Numbered from the stretch's first letter, positions 20,936-33,842 are shown. The stretch is DNA of 64,000 nt from Saccopteryx bilineata (GCF_036850765.1 NC_089492.1:100149022-100213021); one strand, 5' to 3'. The notes: generated by a model not told the origin, from the sequence alone. Made by a program: numbers and translations.

Positions 20936-22913
20936 TTCCTTTCTTCAAACACAAAAGGGAACTAGAAAATTAAAAACCAAAATTTATTTACCTATTTTTT
21001 TCTCCTTCAGCATTTATTTCATACAATTTTAACAAATTTGAGGATGCAATAATAACTAAATTGTGTGTGTGTATAATATTATTCAAATGTATTTGCATGT
21101 TTTGTTCATTTATTGTCATTTCAAGCAATAAAGATTAACTTGACATTATATTTAGTGACCAAAGTTTTGTATTTGTTTCTTTTCTAAGAAACTGTCTATG
21201 CATCCAAAGATTATTTATTAATTAATTTAATCATTTGTCTAAACTTTTAAATCTAACGATTTGGAAATTACTATAATTTAGCTGACACATCAAATCCTAG
21301 TGATTTGTAACACTAAGAATTGCGTAAAATTAAACCCTTTGAACAGACATTCATTATCATTCCATTTAGTTGAATACAATTTTATACATATAATTTTTTA
21401 CTTAATGCAAGTTATGAAAACAGTGGTAATTTATTTAATTTCTAAACCAATGTAGGGAATTTAAGAGTTTGAATCACAAGAAATTTAACCCTGGTCTCGA
21501 ACAAGCCAAACTATTGTGCTGACATTATTTTTATATGGTATACTATTTTTTTTAAACTCTCAATCATTACAAAACTCTTATCTTAAAATTAAAAGTTTTT
21601 CTTCTTATCTTTGTAGCTGTTATTCAGGCTATGATGTAAATATATTTTTTAGTGTCAACAAAAAGAAACACAGTTTAATAACTTTTTTCTTTTTTTTTTT
21701 TTTTTACTTACTTTTGACTACTTATCTGGACAATATGCCTAGAGTGAGCATAACAACTGAATGCTTCTTTAAAATTAATTAATCTTTAAAGTTTTCCAAG
21801 AGAAGAAAAAGAAAAAAAGTGTGATGGCGCCAGCTTCAGACAAATATGAACTTGTTTTCATAAAAAGCTAATTACACTTTCTTCAAGGAGGAGGAAGAAA
21901 ATTTAAATATAGAAAAGTACACTTTACATATATACACATAAAAGAGAGAGTCAAGTAGTTAGTCTTGACATAACTTGAATCCTTGACAATTTTATCAAGC
22001 CATCAATTAAAATGTCATGTATCATTAATCCTCAAAGTAGAAAATCCAAGGAGGGAATGTTTCTTAGATTAAACAAAAATTTCTCTCTTTTTGACAAATG
22101 AGACAATCTCCTTAAGAAGTTTTCTTCTTCTTCTTCTTCTTTTTTTTTGTTGTTGTTCTGAGGCATTTCTTGAATAAAACTTGTTCATATCACAATTTCC
22201 CCAAAGTGGCCACTGCTTTCCAAATGGTCTCTGGTGAAATTGTGCAAGTCAGAATTTAAGTGTACAAGTTAGCATGTAAAGAGAACACATGAAGGCAGTA
22301 GGTGTTTCGCCTGAGACAGTTTTATATTGAGAAAACCCTTGAGAACACAATGGTCTATTAGAATGTTGCTTGGTTGACTTGATGTCCCCAGAGCATGGCC
22401 AAAGACCAGTTGTCTCCAATCCAGACCTGAACAGAAACTCCTGATTTGGTGCAGAATAAACAAAGCAGTTCTCAGGGGACAGTGACAAGACTGGCAGAGA
22501 AGTCCTTATAAGATTTGTAAAAATGACCCAAAGGAAAGTTCATCCAAACTTTTCAAGCCGGTCTGCGGAGACCTTTGAACTCCTTAGTTCTGGAGACTAG
22601 TTCAAAGATGAACTTATCAGAGCTCCTCTCCCTACAAATAAGAAATTGTGTTTGTACAAAGCTATCTATGTCCCCTCCACAAGGAGAGGGAAGAAAGTTT
22701 AGATCCCCTCCCTACATCGTTTTCCTCTTGTAGACAAACAACACTCAGAACACTTGTCAAGCAGAAGCTGGTGTTGGCTTAAAAATAATTTTGCCAAATA
22801 ACAATGCAAAACTTGTTAGGTTTTGGAAAAAATATTCCAAGGAATTTAATCCTATAAGACAAAATAAACCTAACACTTAAGTGCTTCACTGAAATATCAG
22901 AGTTCAATTTAGC
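20936..22913. other. Intergenic, A+T-rich
   Basis: Very A+T-rich, with a TTC microsatellite at 22123-22141. No gene or named repeat seen. Confidence 0.5.
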
Positions 22914-23247
22914 TTTGTGGCCTGACCAGGTGGTGGCGCAGTGGATAGAGCATCAGACTGGGACATGGAAGATCCAGGTTCAAAACCCTGAGGTCATCGG
23001 CTTGAGTGCGGGCTCATCTGATTTGAGCAGGGCTCAATAGCTTAAGCCCAAGGTCGCTAGCTTGAGCAAGGGGTCACTTGGTCTGCTGTAGCCCCACCCC
23101 CCCAGTCAAGGCACATGTGAGAAAGCAATCAATGAACAACTAAGGTGCCACAACGGAGAATTGATGCTTCTCATCTCTCTCCTTTCCTGTCTGTCTGTCC
23201 CTATCTGTCCCTCTCTCTGTCTCTGTCACACACACACACAAAAAAAA
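22914..23247 (+). repeat. tRNA-SINE (long-head subtype), plus
   Basis: Head 'ggcctgaccaggtggtggcg', the same body as at 20374-20660, and a CA-repeat end. A short TSD around aatttagc flanks it. Confidence 0.9.
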
Positions 23248-23630
23248 TTTAGCATGTGCATGTGCAGGTAGAGACACAGAGGATTCCCAAGTTGAGGATC
23301 TTGTCCAACGTGGTGAGGGCTTCAGCTGCATTGGGGTTGAACTAGCAACACACTTGTAATTGAACAAGTTGGCTTTATTGATTATTGCAGCTAGGGATCA
23401 CCCACACTATGGGGAACCATGAAGTCTCAGTAAGTGAGTATACCAAGGACTTACTGTAGATATGGGCTTAATAAAGCACATAAGGCAAAATAGACAGGTA
23501 AAGTGAATATGAGTAAAGTCTACGTGGGTTTTCTGTGTACTAGTCTTATTCTTGCAACTTTTCTTTGTTTGGAATTATTTCCAAAAGAAAAACTCTTAAG
23601 AAAATAATAAATCTAATTAGGCTTCATATA

Positions 23631-23758
23631 CAGGGTGGGGCAAAAGTAGGTTTACATTTGTGAGTACATGGAAACAGTTTATTCCTGTATTATCATTTAC
23701 TGATTATCATATTATTTTTCCATACGAATAACTATAAATCTACTTTTTCCCCACCCTG
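23631..23758. mobile_element. Short mariner MITE
   Basis: 128-bp palindrome-like element. TIRs cagggtggggcaaaagtagg and the matching 'ctactttttccccaccctg' bound about 80 bp of noncoding core. A TA lies before it; the TA after it has mutated to TG. Confidence 0.85.
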
Positions 23759-23759
23759 T

Positions 23760-26275
23760 GCATATACATACTGAGAGTTAAATTTAAGCAGATGTCCGCT
23801 GGAACCCCTCAATCTCATAAGATCTAATCTTTTGGCACAACCTCCTCTCCTTGTGTCTCAAATGAATTCCATAGCTGGAGAAGAATTAAGGCACACCTAA
23901 AATTTCTGTGATTTATCCAGATGCTAATGCACTATGGTCACTTCTGTATCTGGGTTCTTGTTTTTCAGTTTATTTTCTGCCCTATGCGTCAACTCGGATG
24001 TGGAATGTGGTCCCATCCACTTACTTACACAGAGCATTTGAGTGTTGCAGACGTTACAGAAGATTCGGGGTCCTGGGAAGGAGCCACATTGTGCACCACA
24101 GAGCAAACAACCTAAAATTACACTTTACACTTCCTGTTCTTAAAAAGCCTTTGGCCACACCACCCCTTGGGATTTCTCATTGCCGTTTCATAGGTTGAAT
24201 CCTATGCCATGTCGGCTCTCTGCCGTCCTGCTATCTTCCTTTGTCTTCTTGGTCCCTTTCTTCTCTTCCCTCCCTCAGAAACAAACCAAATTATTTTTAT
24301 TATCCTCTATTCAACAGCTTAATCATTTATTTTTATTCCATGGGTTCCTGCTAATACCAATAGCTTTCTTAAATGGCTCTTTAAATGACTCACCCTAAGA
24401 TTATAAAAATGTCACCACGAACCACAATCCCTTCCCAGAACTTGGTGCCCAGCTACCGAAAGATGGACAGGAGACAGTCTTCAGCTGTCAGTTCTTTCAG
24501 ACTTTGCCTCGGTCACAGAGAATCTTGCTCAAGTCATGCCCAGCCCTCAATGGCAGCTGTTAGAATTGGACTGTTAACTGATGCCAAACCTTTCCAGCTG
24601 GGCCAGATGGCTCAGTTTCCCTCATGGACACTGTCTTCATTCACTCATTCACTCATATGCAGGCTATTGCCTCCTGTCCTGAGCTTGGCTCAAGCAGTTT
24701 GCCTCACCCCCAGCTCAAAAAAAAAATGAAGTAACAGTTCCTTCTGATTAACCAAATCCTTCCCCAGTTCAAGCCCTGCCTCCTTGCTGAGTATTTTGTC
24801 CTCGATACCACCCTGTTGACCTCCACTTTCTCCAAAATTCTTTGAAAATACCACTTCATTTCACAATTATTACACAGCATCTAATAATGTCCCAATGATA
24901 TGTCTTTTCTCTAATTGTCAGTATCAGGAGATGTTGTGATCCGTTTGGCTCTGTTTTTTGTTTCTTTGCTTCTGGCTTAAGCTATCCCTCCATGCAATAT
25001 AAAAAGAAAGAGGGAAGAGTTTGGGTTATTAGCTGTAATAAGGATCTGTACAAGAATGGCTGCCTCTGCCTGGTAGGTACTTACCAACCTCAAACACAAT
25101 CATCCATTCACATTTGATGCCTTTTTATACTGTCTGGGTCATTGATTTCTTGTGTGACTTTCATGTGTAGTGTCTTTTCTTGTTAACTTCATGGGTTCTG
25201 ACCAAGCCATTGCTTACTTTCCCTCAATGTTCTTCAGTGGTTCTTTCCTTCTTTTTATTTGTCTTAAAATAAGTGTCCTACAAAGCTCTATGCCCCCACT
25301 TTTCTTTTTTTCTCTATGCACACTTGTTCTCTCTACGGTCTTTACCTATATCTATTAAACTCTCAACTTCATTAGACTTGGCCTTGGTCTAGCCCCATGT
25401 ATGAGCTGCTCCCCAAATCAGTCTGTGACAGTGAGGGCCCAACTCACCTGATAAGGTGAGGTTAGGCTAAAGAGATTTCTGCCTTTATTGCAGACTCAAA
25501 GGATTGAGCAGGCCATTACACTCTGGGCATATACCAGGCAAGTCATCTCTCTGGTCTACCCCTAACAGGAGGGCCAGGTTGCTTGTCTGTGCCCAGAGTT
25601 TGCTGCTCTCCTGGGTTGCAGGTAAACCTCTTGGTGTGCCCGGGCCTATACCCATGGCTTGTATCCTAGGCAGCTGGTGAGTGTTTGTTCTTATGGGCCC
25701 TATTTCTTTTCCTCAATCTTCTTCCCCTTGTCTTTGATATATTTCCCTAGGTCCTGGGGTTTCTACTTTCTGAAGTGGGATTTCCACTCTCTGCTCCAGA
25801 AGCCACTTGCTCATTCTAGTGGGGTGTTTCCTCCTAACTTGTTTCTTTATAGGTTTTATTTGCAGTTGGATTTAAGAGCCAGAAGAGCCAGACACTTCTC
25901 CCTAGTATTTACCCAGTTCCTTCATCCTTGCTCCCTCCAACCTCTCTGTGCTTGCTCCCAGTATGTCAAGTGGCTTTGTGGTTGACAATCATTCTTCGGT
26001 TTACAAGAATCTCTCCACTATGCAGATTATTTGAAATAAATTCCCAAACCCAGACTTTTCCCCCCAAATCAGCCTAATTTTCTGCTGACTCCTCCTGGAT
26101 GTTTTACTGGTATCCCAGGTTAAGCTTAAGTATCCAAGCCAGATCTTATTCTTCCATTTACTAATTATTTCTTCTCCTTGCCTTTCTACTTCAGTTAACG
26201 CCATCATTTTCCAATCACACAGAGCCTTCCAGACACTCATGTTCTCCCCTTCCAATTAGTTGTTAGACCTTGTAG
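23760..26275. other. Intergenic, nothing firmly recognised
   Basis: Pyrimidine-rich on the plus strand with several open frames of 60-114 codons, none with motifs. It is probably a patchwork of old decayed repeats. No exon or RNA gene could be supported. Confidence 0.4.
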
Positions 26276-26279
26276 ATTT

Positions 26280-26616
26280 AATTTCTTTCTTTCTTTTTTT
26301 TCTTTCCCAAGTGAGAGGAGGAGGGATAGAGAGACAGACTCCCACATGCACCCTGACCAAGATCTACCTGGCAACCCCTGTCTGGGGCTGATACACTTCC
26401 CATCTGGGGCCATACTCACAACCGAGCTATTTTTAGCGCCTGAGGCAGAGGCTCCATGGAGTCATCCTCAGCACTTAGAGCCAATGTGTTTGAAATGGGG
26501 AGGTGGAGGGGTGGAGAAGCAGATGGCCGCTTCTTCTGTGTGGCCTGACCGGGAATCGAACCCAGGACACCCACACTCCAGACTGATCCTCTATCACTGA
26601 GCAAACCAGCCAGGGA
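26280..26616 (-). repeat. Old VES-type SINE, minus
   Basis: A decayed body between a CTTT-rich left end and the head end 'gcaaaccagccaggga'. An imperfect TSD around tttaatttc flanks it. Confidence 0.8.
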
Positions 26617-26646
26617 TGGTTTAATTTCCTCAAAGAGGTTGAGCTG

Positions 26647-26855
26647 CAGCATAGAGTAGAGATTACTGTGAAGCTGGAATTCCCAGTTCTACAACTTAAT
26701 GTCTGTGTAACCATGGGACAGCTATTTAACTTCTATTTGCTTCAGTTGACTTATTTGTCAGATAGGAATAATAATGGCACCTACATCACAAGGTTGTCAT
26801 GTGATATATATGCTAAAGCATTTGGAACAGTACCTGATGCACTGTAAGTACCACC
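26647..26855 (+). repeat. MIR SINE
   Basis: The classic MIR order is present: 'agttctacaacttaatgtct', 'gtgtaaccatgggacagct', 'ggaataataatggcacctac', 'aacagtacctgatgca'. Confidence 0.8.
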
Positions 26856-26879
26856 AATTGTTTACTATTTGTATCTATT

Positions 26880-28110
26880 CCAACTAGAGTCTTTTAATTC
26901 CCACCAGGACCTCCATGTCATTCTCACCATGAACATCCTAGTTCAGATCTTCATTAAATTACTTCCTTAGCCTCCAAACTGTTCATCCCTCTCCTAGCTA
27001 GTCTCTCTACCATGCTAGACAGAGCTTCCTTAAGCTCAGCTTTGGCCACCCATTGCTTCTGTCCATCACCCCCAGTCCCCAGCTGCCAGCATCTCTCACC
27101 AGGAAGACTAAAATAGTTCCCCAACTGCTCACACTGAATTTGCTCTTGTCTTTTCTACTCTATTCTCTGCTCTTTTGCCACATCTGATCTTGTCACGTCC
27201 CTCTTTAAAACACTTCAGTGGATTCCCAGTGCTCTTGGAATAATGTATCCACAGCTTTGCTACTCAAATACAGAATCTTGGTCTGCAGGCCAAGCCTATT
27301 GAGTCTGCATTTCAAAAAGATCCCCACTGAGGTTTAAGAAGCCTTATTCTTAATGGTCCTAGATAGCCTAGCCCTCTTTCTTCTGCAGTCGCCTCCTGCT
27401 CTTCTCTTCTGTTCCCTGTGTTCTTGCCTCACTGGCCATCATTTGGTCCCTCCAATGTCTCAGGCTCCACTTTACTGCAGGACCTAGTACCTGTCATTCC
27501 CACAACCTGGGTTACTCTCCCATTAGCTCTTTGCTTTTGCCCGGCTAGTTCCTTCAGACCTCAGTCCAACTGTCTTTTTCTCAAAGAAGGCCTTCCTGAC
27601 TCCTAGGACTGGGCCAAGTCCCTGTATCATCCAGTTGTATAGCACCTTGTGCTTTTCCTTCAAAACATCTCATGCAATTTGTAATTATATACAGGGGTGG
27701 GCCAAAGTAGGTTTACAGTTGTTCATATGGAAAATGACATGCAGGTTATGATTATTACAATAGTTTTGGTAACTCAAAAGAATGACACAATGCACTTAGG
27801 TACAATCTCGTAAGTGCTCAATTGGCAGGCCTTCATTATTTACACATTCTTGTAGTCTTTGAACATCAGTAAACAAACCTGAATTTCAGTGATCTGCTTG
27901 GGTTGGCCCCACAGCTTCCTGACATGGTTGAATTCAAACAATTTTTCCCACCCTTGTTTTTATTTGTGTGGATTTGATGCAGTTAAAGAACCTGCATCTT
28001 TTACCCTAGACTACAGCTTCATGAAGACAGATACCATGTCTGTACTGCTCATTTTGTATTACTCAGAACCTAGTACAGTGCTTAAAATGTTATAAGTATT
28101 TAATAAAATA
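26880..28110. repeat. L2 element with later insertions
   Basis: Long pyrimidine-rich L2-type text, including 'aagaaggccttcctgactc' at 27584-27602 and 'tacagtgcttaaaatg' near 28074. It is interrupted by a MER5-like piece (about 27259-27340) and a mariner fragment (27692-27955). Confidence 0.65.
27692..27955. mobile_element. Mariner derivative, longer than the 23.6 kb copy
   Basis: Left end caggggtgggccaaagtagg and right end 'caatttttcccacccttg' resemble the TIRs of 23631-23758, with a TA before the left end. The internal sequence differs and is about 265 bp in total, so it is another deletion product of a related mariner. Confidence 0.7.
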
Positions 28111-28119
28111 CATATCCCT

Positions 28120-28300
28120 TGCCACCTTCATTCATTCAACAAATATTTATTGTGCATCTACTACACACCAGGCACTGTGTTGTATGCTGGATAGATAGTA
28201 AAGAGGAAAACCGAAACAGTTTCTCCTTTTATTACAGTCTAGTGGGGGGAGGGCAGACAGCCATATAATCAGAAATAAACCTATTAAAACTAAGGTAAAT
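28120..28300. repeat. Ancient mammalian interspersed repeat
   Basis: Starts 'ccttcattcattcaacaaat', then 'accaggcactgtgttgtatg' and 'ttacagtctagtgggg'. Same family as 17145-17330. Confidence 0.6.
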
Positions 28301-28439
28301 ACTACAAAACAAAAGTACAGAATGCCATGAACATTCATGAGAGCTGATCAGAGATATTTTCCAACTGCTGCTGCTCAATATAGAAAAGGTAAAGTTCAAT
28401 ATGTACTTTTCTTTTATAGAACATCTTTGAAATATTTCA

Positions 28440-29115
28440 TATGACATTTAATTCACTTATTTAAACTTACCTGCCCATAGCCTTTAGTATATTCACAGAA
28501 TTATATAATTATCACCACAAGTTTTAGAATGTTTTCTTTTTCCTCCAAAGAAACTCTTCTCTTGTTGGCCATCACCCTCATGCTCCCCATAACCACTAAT
28601 CTACTTTCTGTTTCTATAAATTTGCTATTCTGGACATTTGGTGTAAATAGGATTATATAAAATGTGATCATCTACAACTGGCACCTTTCACTTAGCACAG
28701 GGGTTGGGAACCTATGGCTCGTGAGCCAGATGTGGCTCTTTTGATGGCTGCATCTGGCTCACAGACAAATCTTTAATAATAAAAAAATAACGTTAAAAAT
28801 ATAAAACATTCTCATGTATTACAATCCATTCATTTTCTACCTCTCATGTTCATGGTTGCGGGTGGCTGGAGCCAATCACAGCTGTCCTCCGGGACAACAC
28901 CAAATTTTTATTGGATAATGCATAACGTACACAGGTCGTTGTATGGCTCTCACGAAATTACAGTTTAAAATATGTGGTGTTTATGGCTCTCTCAGCCAAA
29001 AAGGTTCCCGACCCCTGACTTAGCAGAATGTCTTCAAGGCTTATCCATGTTGTGGCATTTATCAACACTTCATTTCTTTTTATTGCTGAATAATATTCCG
29101 TTGTACCATGTATTA
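28440..29115 (-). repeat. Old L1 3' region, antisense, split by a MITE
   Basis: L1M-type antisense text ('gaatgtcttcaaggcttatc', 'ttgctgaataatattccg') continues on both sides of the hAT MITE at 28698-29017. Confidence 0.7.
28698..29017 (-). mobile_element. hAT MITE (family A)
   Basis: 320-bp element in the opposite orientation to 10410-10725. A perfect 8-bp TSD, acttagca, lies at 28690-28697 and 29018-29025. The junction of left and right parts of the parent element is at ttgt, 28939-28942. No coding capacity. Confidence 0.95.
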
Positions 29116-29728
29116 GTCTTAGTGTAGCAAGAAACAGGATGCCGTTCCTCTGTATTCTCCACAGCCAAACAAATTCTATGTGTCATGTTCCCAGATGAAG
29201 GTGACAGTAAGTAAACATTGGCTGAGCCTTGCATGGGTGGTAGCGATGTTTAGAAAGCTCCTTTTCATGAGTGGCTTTAGACACTCAGCTCTCTTGGTCT
29301 GCTTAGCGTTCTGACTCACAAACGGAAGTGATTCTATTTTGGCATTCTTTCTCTCTTTCTCCTGCTCTTAGTTCTTTGGTCTCTACTGACTTGCCGTGTT
29401 AAATTATGCAAGTTACTTAAACTCTGTTTATTTAACTCCTGTGTGCTCTGTAAAATAAGCCCCGTCCAGCCTGTTTTTTTGCCAAAGCTGTTTGGAGACA
29501 GTTTTTCATATGATATGCATCATCAGCTCCCACAGAAGGCAAAAGGAATTTGACATGTGGGGGTAGTCTGGGATCCAGTCCAAAATTAGTGCTCATCTGG
29601 AAGAAATATGGAAGCCTGATACTCGCTTACTGGCCTTTTAGTCATATTTACTTATTGCCTTCCCAGTAAGGAACTTTGTAAATCTTTATCTCTTTTGTGC
29701 TTTTTCTATATAAGGTGAGATGAGCTTT

Positions 29729-29760
<32 letters not shown>

Positions 29761-30600
29761 TGAGAAAAGACTGTATGTAGTGGGAAAAGCCTCTGACACC
29801 CTCTATTGGCCAACTGTAAACCAAAGAGAGCAATTTGTCTGTCCTAGCTCTGTGAACCTGGGGAAGGATTACCCATAACATTCCAAATTCATTTGCTCTC
29901 TCTCTCTCTTGCCCCCGCCAACCCCGAGATTGGCCTCTCCAGACCCCATCTTGGGAAGTAAAACCTAATTAGACTAAAACTCTCACTCATCTTCTTGTGC
30001 AATTCTCTGTGCTGGGTGCTGAGGAGGATGCAAAAGAAAGAAAGCAATTTCAAATTTCAAGCGCTCAAGGTCTAAGGGAGAGAGAGAAGCAGCACATTCT
30101 GCAGCACAAGGCAGAATGAACTAAGTGCCAGGAGAAGGAAAAACCGAAATGCTCCGGGAGCAGAAACAAGAGAGGTGGGGCGACAATCACCGTGGCGTGG
30201 AGATGATTTGAGCTGTGTGGTAGACAGTTAGAAATTTTCTAGGTGAACATAGGAAGTTCTAGGTAAATGTTTCAAAAGGACTTCCCTGGGATGGGAAATA
30301 CATAGCAGCAGTCTTAGATGTGTGAAGGGCAACTGTAAAAACAAACAAACAAAAAACTGACAAAATAGGATGGAGGCCTTGAGTACTAGACTAGGGAAGC
30401 TGTTCTTGGTAATTTAAGCTAAAGGAAGCCGATGCAGGTTTTCGGGAGTCAGGGTGTACTTCAAAACTTCACTTCAGGACAGTTAACCTGGAAAGAGGGT
30501 GAAGGACAGATTGGCAAGAGGAGAGACGTCAGGCTGAGAAATCAAACAGGTGGGTGTGGAGTAGAGGCAGAAGGCGTAGAAAGGAGGTGACAGCTACAAT
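29116..30600. other. Upstream flank of PLEKHH2
   Basis: No gene seen. A GA microsatellite lies at 29731-29764. From about 30000 to 30590 the text resembles decayed ancient repeat ('ctgtgctgggtgctgaggag'). C+G content climbs toward the promoter. Confidence 0.5.
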
Positions 30601-31330
30601 AGGCTCTGAGCCCGAGATGCGGCGACGGCTAGGGGTAGACGCTCCAGGACAAAACTCCTTCTCACTCTGAGGGACTGGGAGGAGTCAAAGTCAGAGCAAC
30701 AACTCCAGGTGACGTTGGGCGCCCGAGGGCGACCTCCGATTGGCTACTCCTGCCGCCAGTCCCTACAGGAGGCGGTGCCCTGCCCCCGCCTGTCCCGGGC
30801 TTGGTGTGAGGCGGGCGCCGGCTGAGAGGGCTGAGAGCCCCAGGAGCCCTGCACCAGGCGCGGCTGGGACTTCGGGTGCGGCCGCCGGGGGCTAGTAGCA
30901 GAGGTAAGCTGATGGGAAAGGCGGGGGCTACGGGGCGACCTCAGTGCCTCGGATGCCCGGGTGTCCCCGCCCCCGGGAGAGCGCGCGGTCCCAGGGGCTT
31001 CGCGGGTCGGAGGCTGGGGGTGGCCGGCGGAGGCGGCGGGTGGGACCCCAGGGATCGCGCAGGCTGGCTCAGGACTAGCCTCCGCGCGTCCCGCCGCGGC
31101 TCTCCAGCGGCCGCCCCCTCTCTGCCCCCCGGGACTGGGGTCTCATCTGGGGGCGGGGGGCGTCGGCGCCTCGCCACCCAGTCTCCTGTGACATTTTGTT
31201 TGAAAAAGCGGGGCCCGGGTTTGTGGTGCGGAGCGGGCACTCAGGGGGTCGCACCCGGGAGCCCCGCGTCCCCGGCAGAGGGGCCCACGCAGTTGAGGAT
31301 GCTGCGGCTCGGCCTCGGCTTCTCGGGAGC
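30600..31330 (+). promoter_or_regulatory. PLEKHH2: PLEKHH2 CpG-island promoter
   Basis: Dense CpG block spanning the first exon. Upstream of the likely start are an inverted CCAAT box (gattgg, 30738-30743) and GC boxes of the SP1 type (ggaggcgg near 30769, gcccccgcc near 30782). No TATA box is visible, as is common for CpG promoters with dispersed starts. The block continues past the first donor into intron 1 with long G- and C-runs (31143-31165). Confidence 0.8.
30800..30903 (+). other. PLEKHH2: PLEKHH2 noncoding exon 1 (5' UTR)
   Basis: The G+C-rich sequence 'gggggctagtagcagag' is followed at 30904 by a strong donor, gtaagc. Coding begins in the next exon, whose acceptor is at 37218-37219, so this is the best candidate first exon. 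The 5' limit cannot be fixed from sequence alone. There is no ATG between 30800 and 30903, which fits an untranslated leader. Further untranslated exons between here and 37220 cannot be excluded. Confidence 0.6.
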
Positions 31331-31870
31331 CCCACTGTGATCTTGGGACGAAACTTCGCAAAACTTTAAAGAACCATTTTCTACACCTCGAATTGACGGA
31401 ATACCAGAGTGCCCTTACGTGACCTACCATGAAACTGCGCTGTCCCTGAAGTTATTAGACCACTTTTAAGAAGACAGAACGTTTGAACTATAGATTTGAT
31501 GTGCGAAATGCAGTGGAAAGAGAAGTTAAACCATTTACAACACTGTACAAGCTGTGCTGTGCTACCTGCAGGTTACTGCTTTCTTTGTGAAAATGACCGC
31601 CGCGAGCCTGTCCTCACAGCGGTGTGTCCCCCCAGGACCTGTGGACTGGGGTGCATGGCTGTTCTGGGCAGTGGCACCGAAGAGCACAGGCTGTACTGAA
31701 GTGGGGATGAGTGATGGTCCGGAGGTTCCTTCAACAAGGCATGCCTCAGTGTGGCCAGGAAAGATCTTTTTTGCTTTAAGGGGGAAAAATACAGTTACCT
31801 GGCCAGGTTAAGCTGTGCTCTAAGAGGAGAGAATTAAAGAGTATGAGTGGCCACCCTGAGCCTCATCAGG
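31330..31870 (+). other. Possible alternative first exon of PLEKHH2
   Basis: Unique, repeat-free sequence directly downstream of the CpG island, ending in a near-ideal donor cagg/gtaagt (31871-31876). If transcription starts late in the island, this stretch could be spliced to exon 2 as leader sequence. There is no coding evidence, and it may be a chance match. Confidence 0.25.
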
Positions 31871-32664
31871 GTAAGTTTAAGAAGATGAATTCGTTCTTTG
31901 CTTTTTCTTTCTCTTTTGGGATTTGGGAGAGAAACAGGAAGTCAAAGACTCAGAGAAAAGAGCTTTCACTCTACAATTGTAAACAGTTAATTTTGTGTCA
32001 GTAAATATTTCCAAAAGTCATTGGGGCATTTGGAAAACCAAGGCGTTTTCCTGCCCACTGCAGCAAAGAGAGGTTACTTTCAAACTCAGAATCTAGTGAT
32101 GACTTTTATTTAGCAAGTGGATATTGCTCCCAAAGCTATATAATTGGTTCTATAAAATCAGTGGTAATGGAAAAGGATGATGGATATTGTTCAAAATTAG
32201 AATCTTTACTCAAGATGATGCATTAACACAGTAGTTACTTTATATTAACTGAAATTACAGAATAAAATGAGGAAATCAGGTGTCTAGACCTCATGGCAGA
32301 CCATTAGCCAACCAATCTAGTTATTAATTTTAAAAAAATTATGATCCTATTAATAGGGACTGCAGACATTAAATGCCAATAATATTTTAAGGTTTTGCTA
32401 CTTCACTGTAAAATAGGTAATTAGCAGAACCAAAAAAGTGAATAGGCATTTCAGCTTAGAATTTATATATTGTGTCAATTTTATAGCAAAGTACTCTTTG
32501 ACATATGTCTGTTTCTTGTCACTTTTGAGATTAAGAATTACCTCTAGATTGAGTTAATAATGGAATTCTTGACAGAGATAACTACAAAAAGGGATCATTG
32601 ACCTTGTTAATGTTGACCTAATATAAATCCACTTAAACTGTTACTTTTTCTTTACTCCTTTGTA

Positions 32665-33315
32665 AATATATGTTTTTTCTCAAATTAAGGTATAATTCAC
32701 AAACCATTAAATTTAATATTTTAAAGTACACAGTTTAGTGGTTTCCAGGATAGTCACAAGGTTGTCCAGCCAATTAGCACTATCTAATTCTGGAATATTT
32801 TCATTACTCCATAAAGAAACCCCAAATGGATCATTATTGCCCTCTCTTCACAGCCCCTGGCAATTACCAACCAAATTTCTGTCTCTTTGGACTTACTTAT
32901 TTCATATAAATGAAATCACACAATATGTGGCCTTTTGTGTCTGGCTTCTTTCACTTGGAATTTAGGGTAATGTTTTCAAGTTTCATCCATTGTAGCATGT
33001 GTTAGTACTTTATTCTTGTTTTGTGGTTGAATAGTATCCATTCATCTAATAATGGACATTTGAATTGTTTCCATTTTCTTGACTATTTAAATATTGCTGC
33101 TGTGAACATCTGTGTAAAAGTTTGGGTGTAGATTCATGTATTCAATTCTTGGATATATATGTATACTTAGCATTGGAGTTGCTGTGTCATCTGGTATCTT
33201 TATGTTAAAACAGTTGAGGAACCGATAAAACTATTTTCCAAAGCAGCTGTACCATTTTTACGTTCTCAGTAGCAATGTCTGAGAGTTCCGATTTCTCCCT
33301 TATGAACACTGTTAT
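32665..33315 (-). repeat. Old L1 3' region, antisense
   Basis: Text such as 'aaggtataattcacaaacca', 'tgaatagtatccattcatct' and 'ccaaagcagctgtaccattt' is the antisense of L1M 3' ends. Confidence 0.8.
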
Positions 33316-33319
33316 TACA

Positions 33320-33465
33320 TGTCTTTTTTTATTTTATTTTATTTATTCATTTCAGAGAGGAGAGAGAGAGAGAAAGGGAGAAGAGTAGGAAGCCTCAACT
33401 CCCATATGTGCCTTCATCAGGCAAGCCCAGGGTTTTGAACCGAGGACCTTAGCATTCCAGGTTGA
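33320..33465 (-). repeat. VES-type SINE, minus, partial
   Basis: Tail 'ttatttattcatttcagaga' through 'cattccaggttgac'. It is cut off in the head, where the next VES starts. Confidence 0.75.
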
Positions 33466-33467
33466 CT

Positions 33468-33842
33468 TTTTTTTTTTTTTTTTGTATTTTTCCGAAGCCA
33501 GAAACAGGGAGGCAGTCAGACAGACTCCCGCATGCGCCGACCGGGATCCACCCGGCACGCCCACCAGGGGGCGATGCTCTGCCCATCCGGGGCATCGCTC
33601 TGTTGCAACCAGAGCCACTCTAGCGCCTGGGGCAGAGGCCACAGAGCCATCCTCAGCGCCCGGGCAAACTTTACTCCAGTGGAGCCTCGGCTGTGGGAGG
33701 GGAAGAGAGAGACAGAGAGGAAGGAGAGGGGGAGGGGTGGAGAAGCAGATGGGTGCTTCTCCTATGTGCCCTGGCCGGGAATCGAACCTGGGACTCCTGC
33801 ACGCCAGGCCGATGCTCTACCACTGAGCCAACCAGCCAGGGC
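33468..33842 (-). repeat. VES SINE, minus
   Basis: Full-length young-type copy ending 'caaccagccagggc'. It is the left arm of an inverted pair with 33876-34232. Confidence 0.9.

Noticed and set aside
30876..31340. 154-codon open frame in the CpG island
   Set aside because: It crosses the exon-1 donor, is rich in Gly, Ala, Pro and Arg as expected of any G+C-rich frame, and has no known domain.
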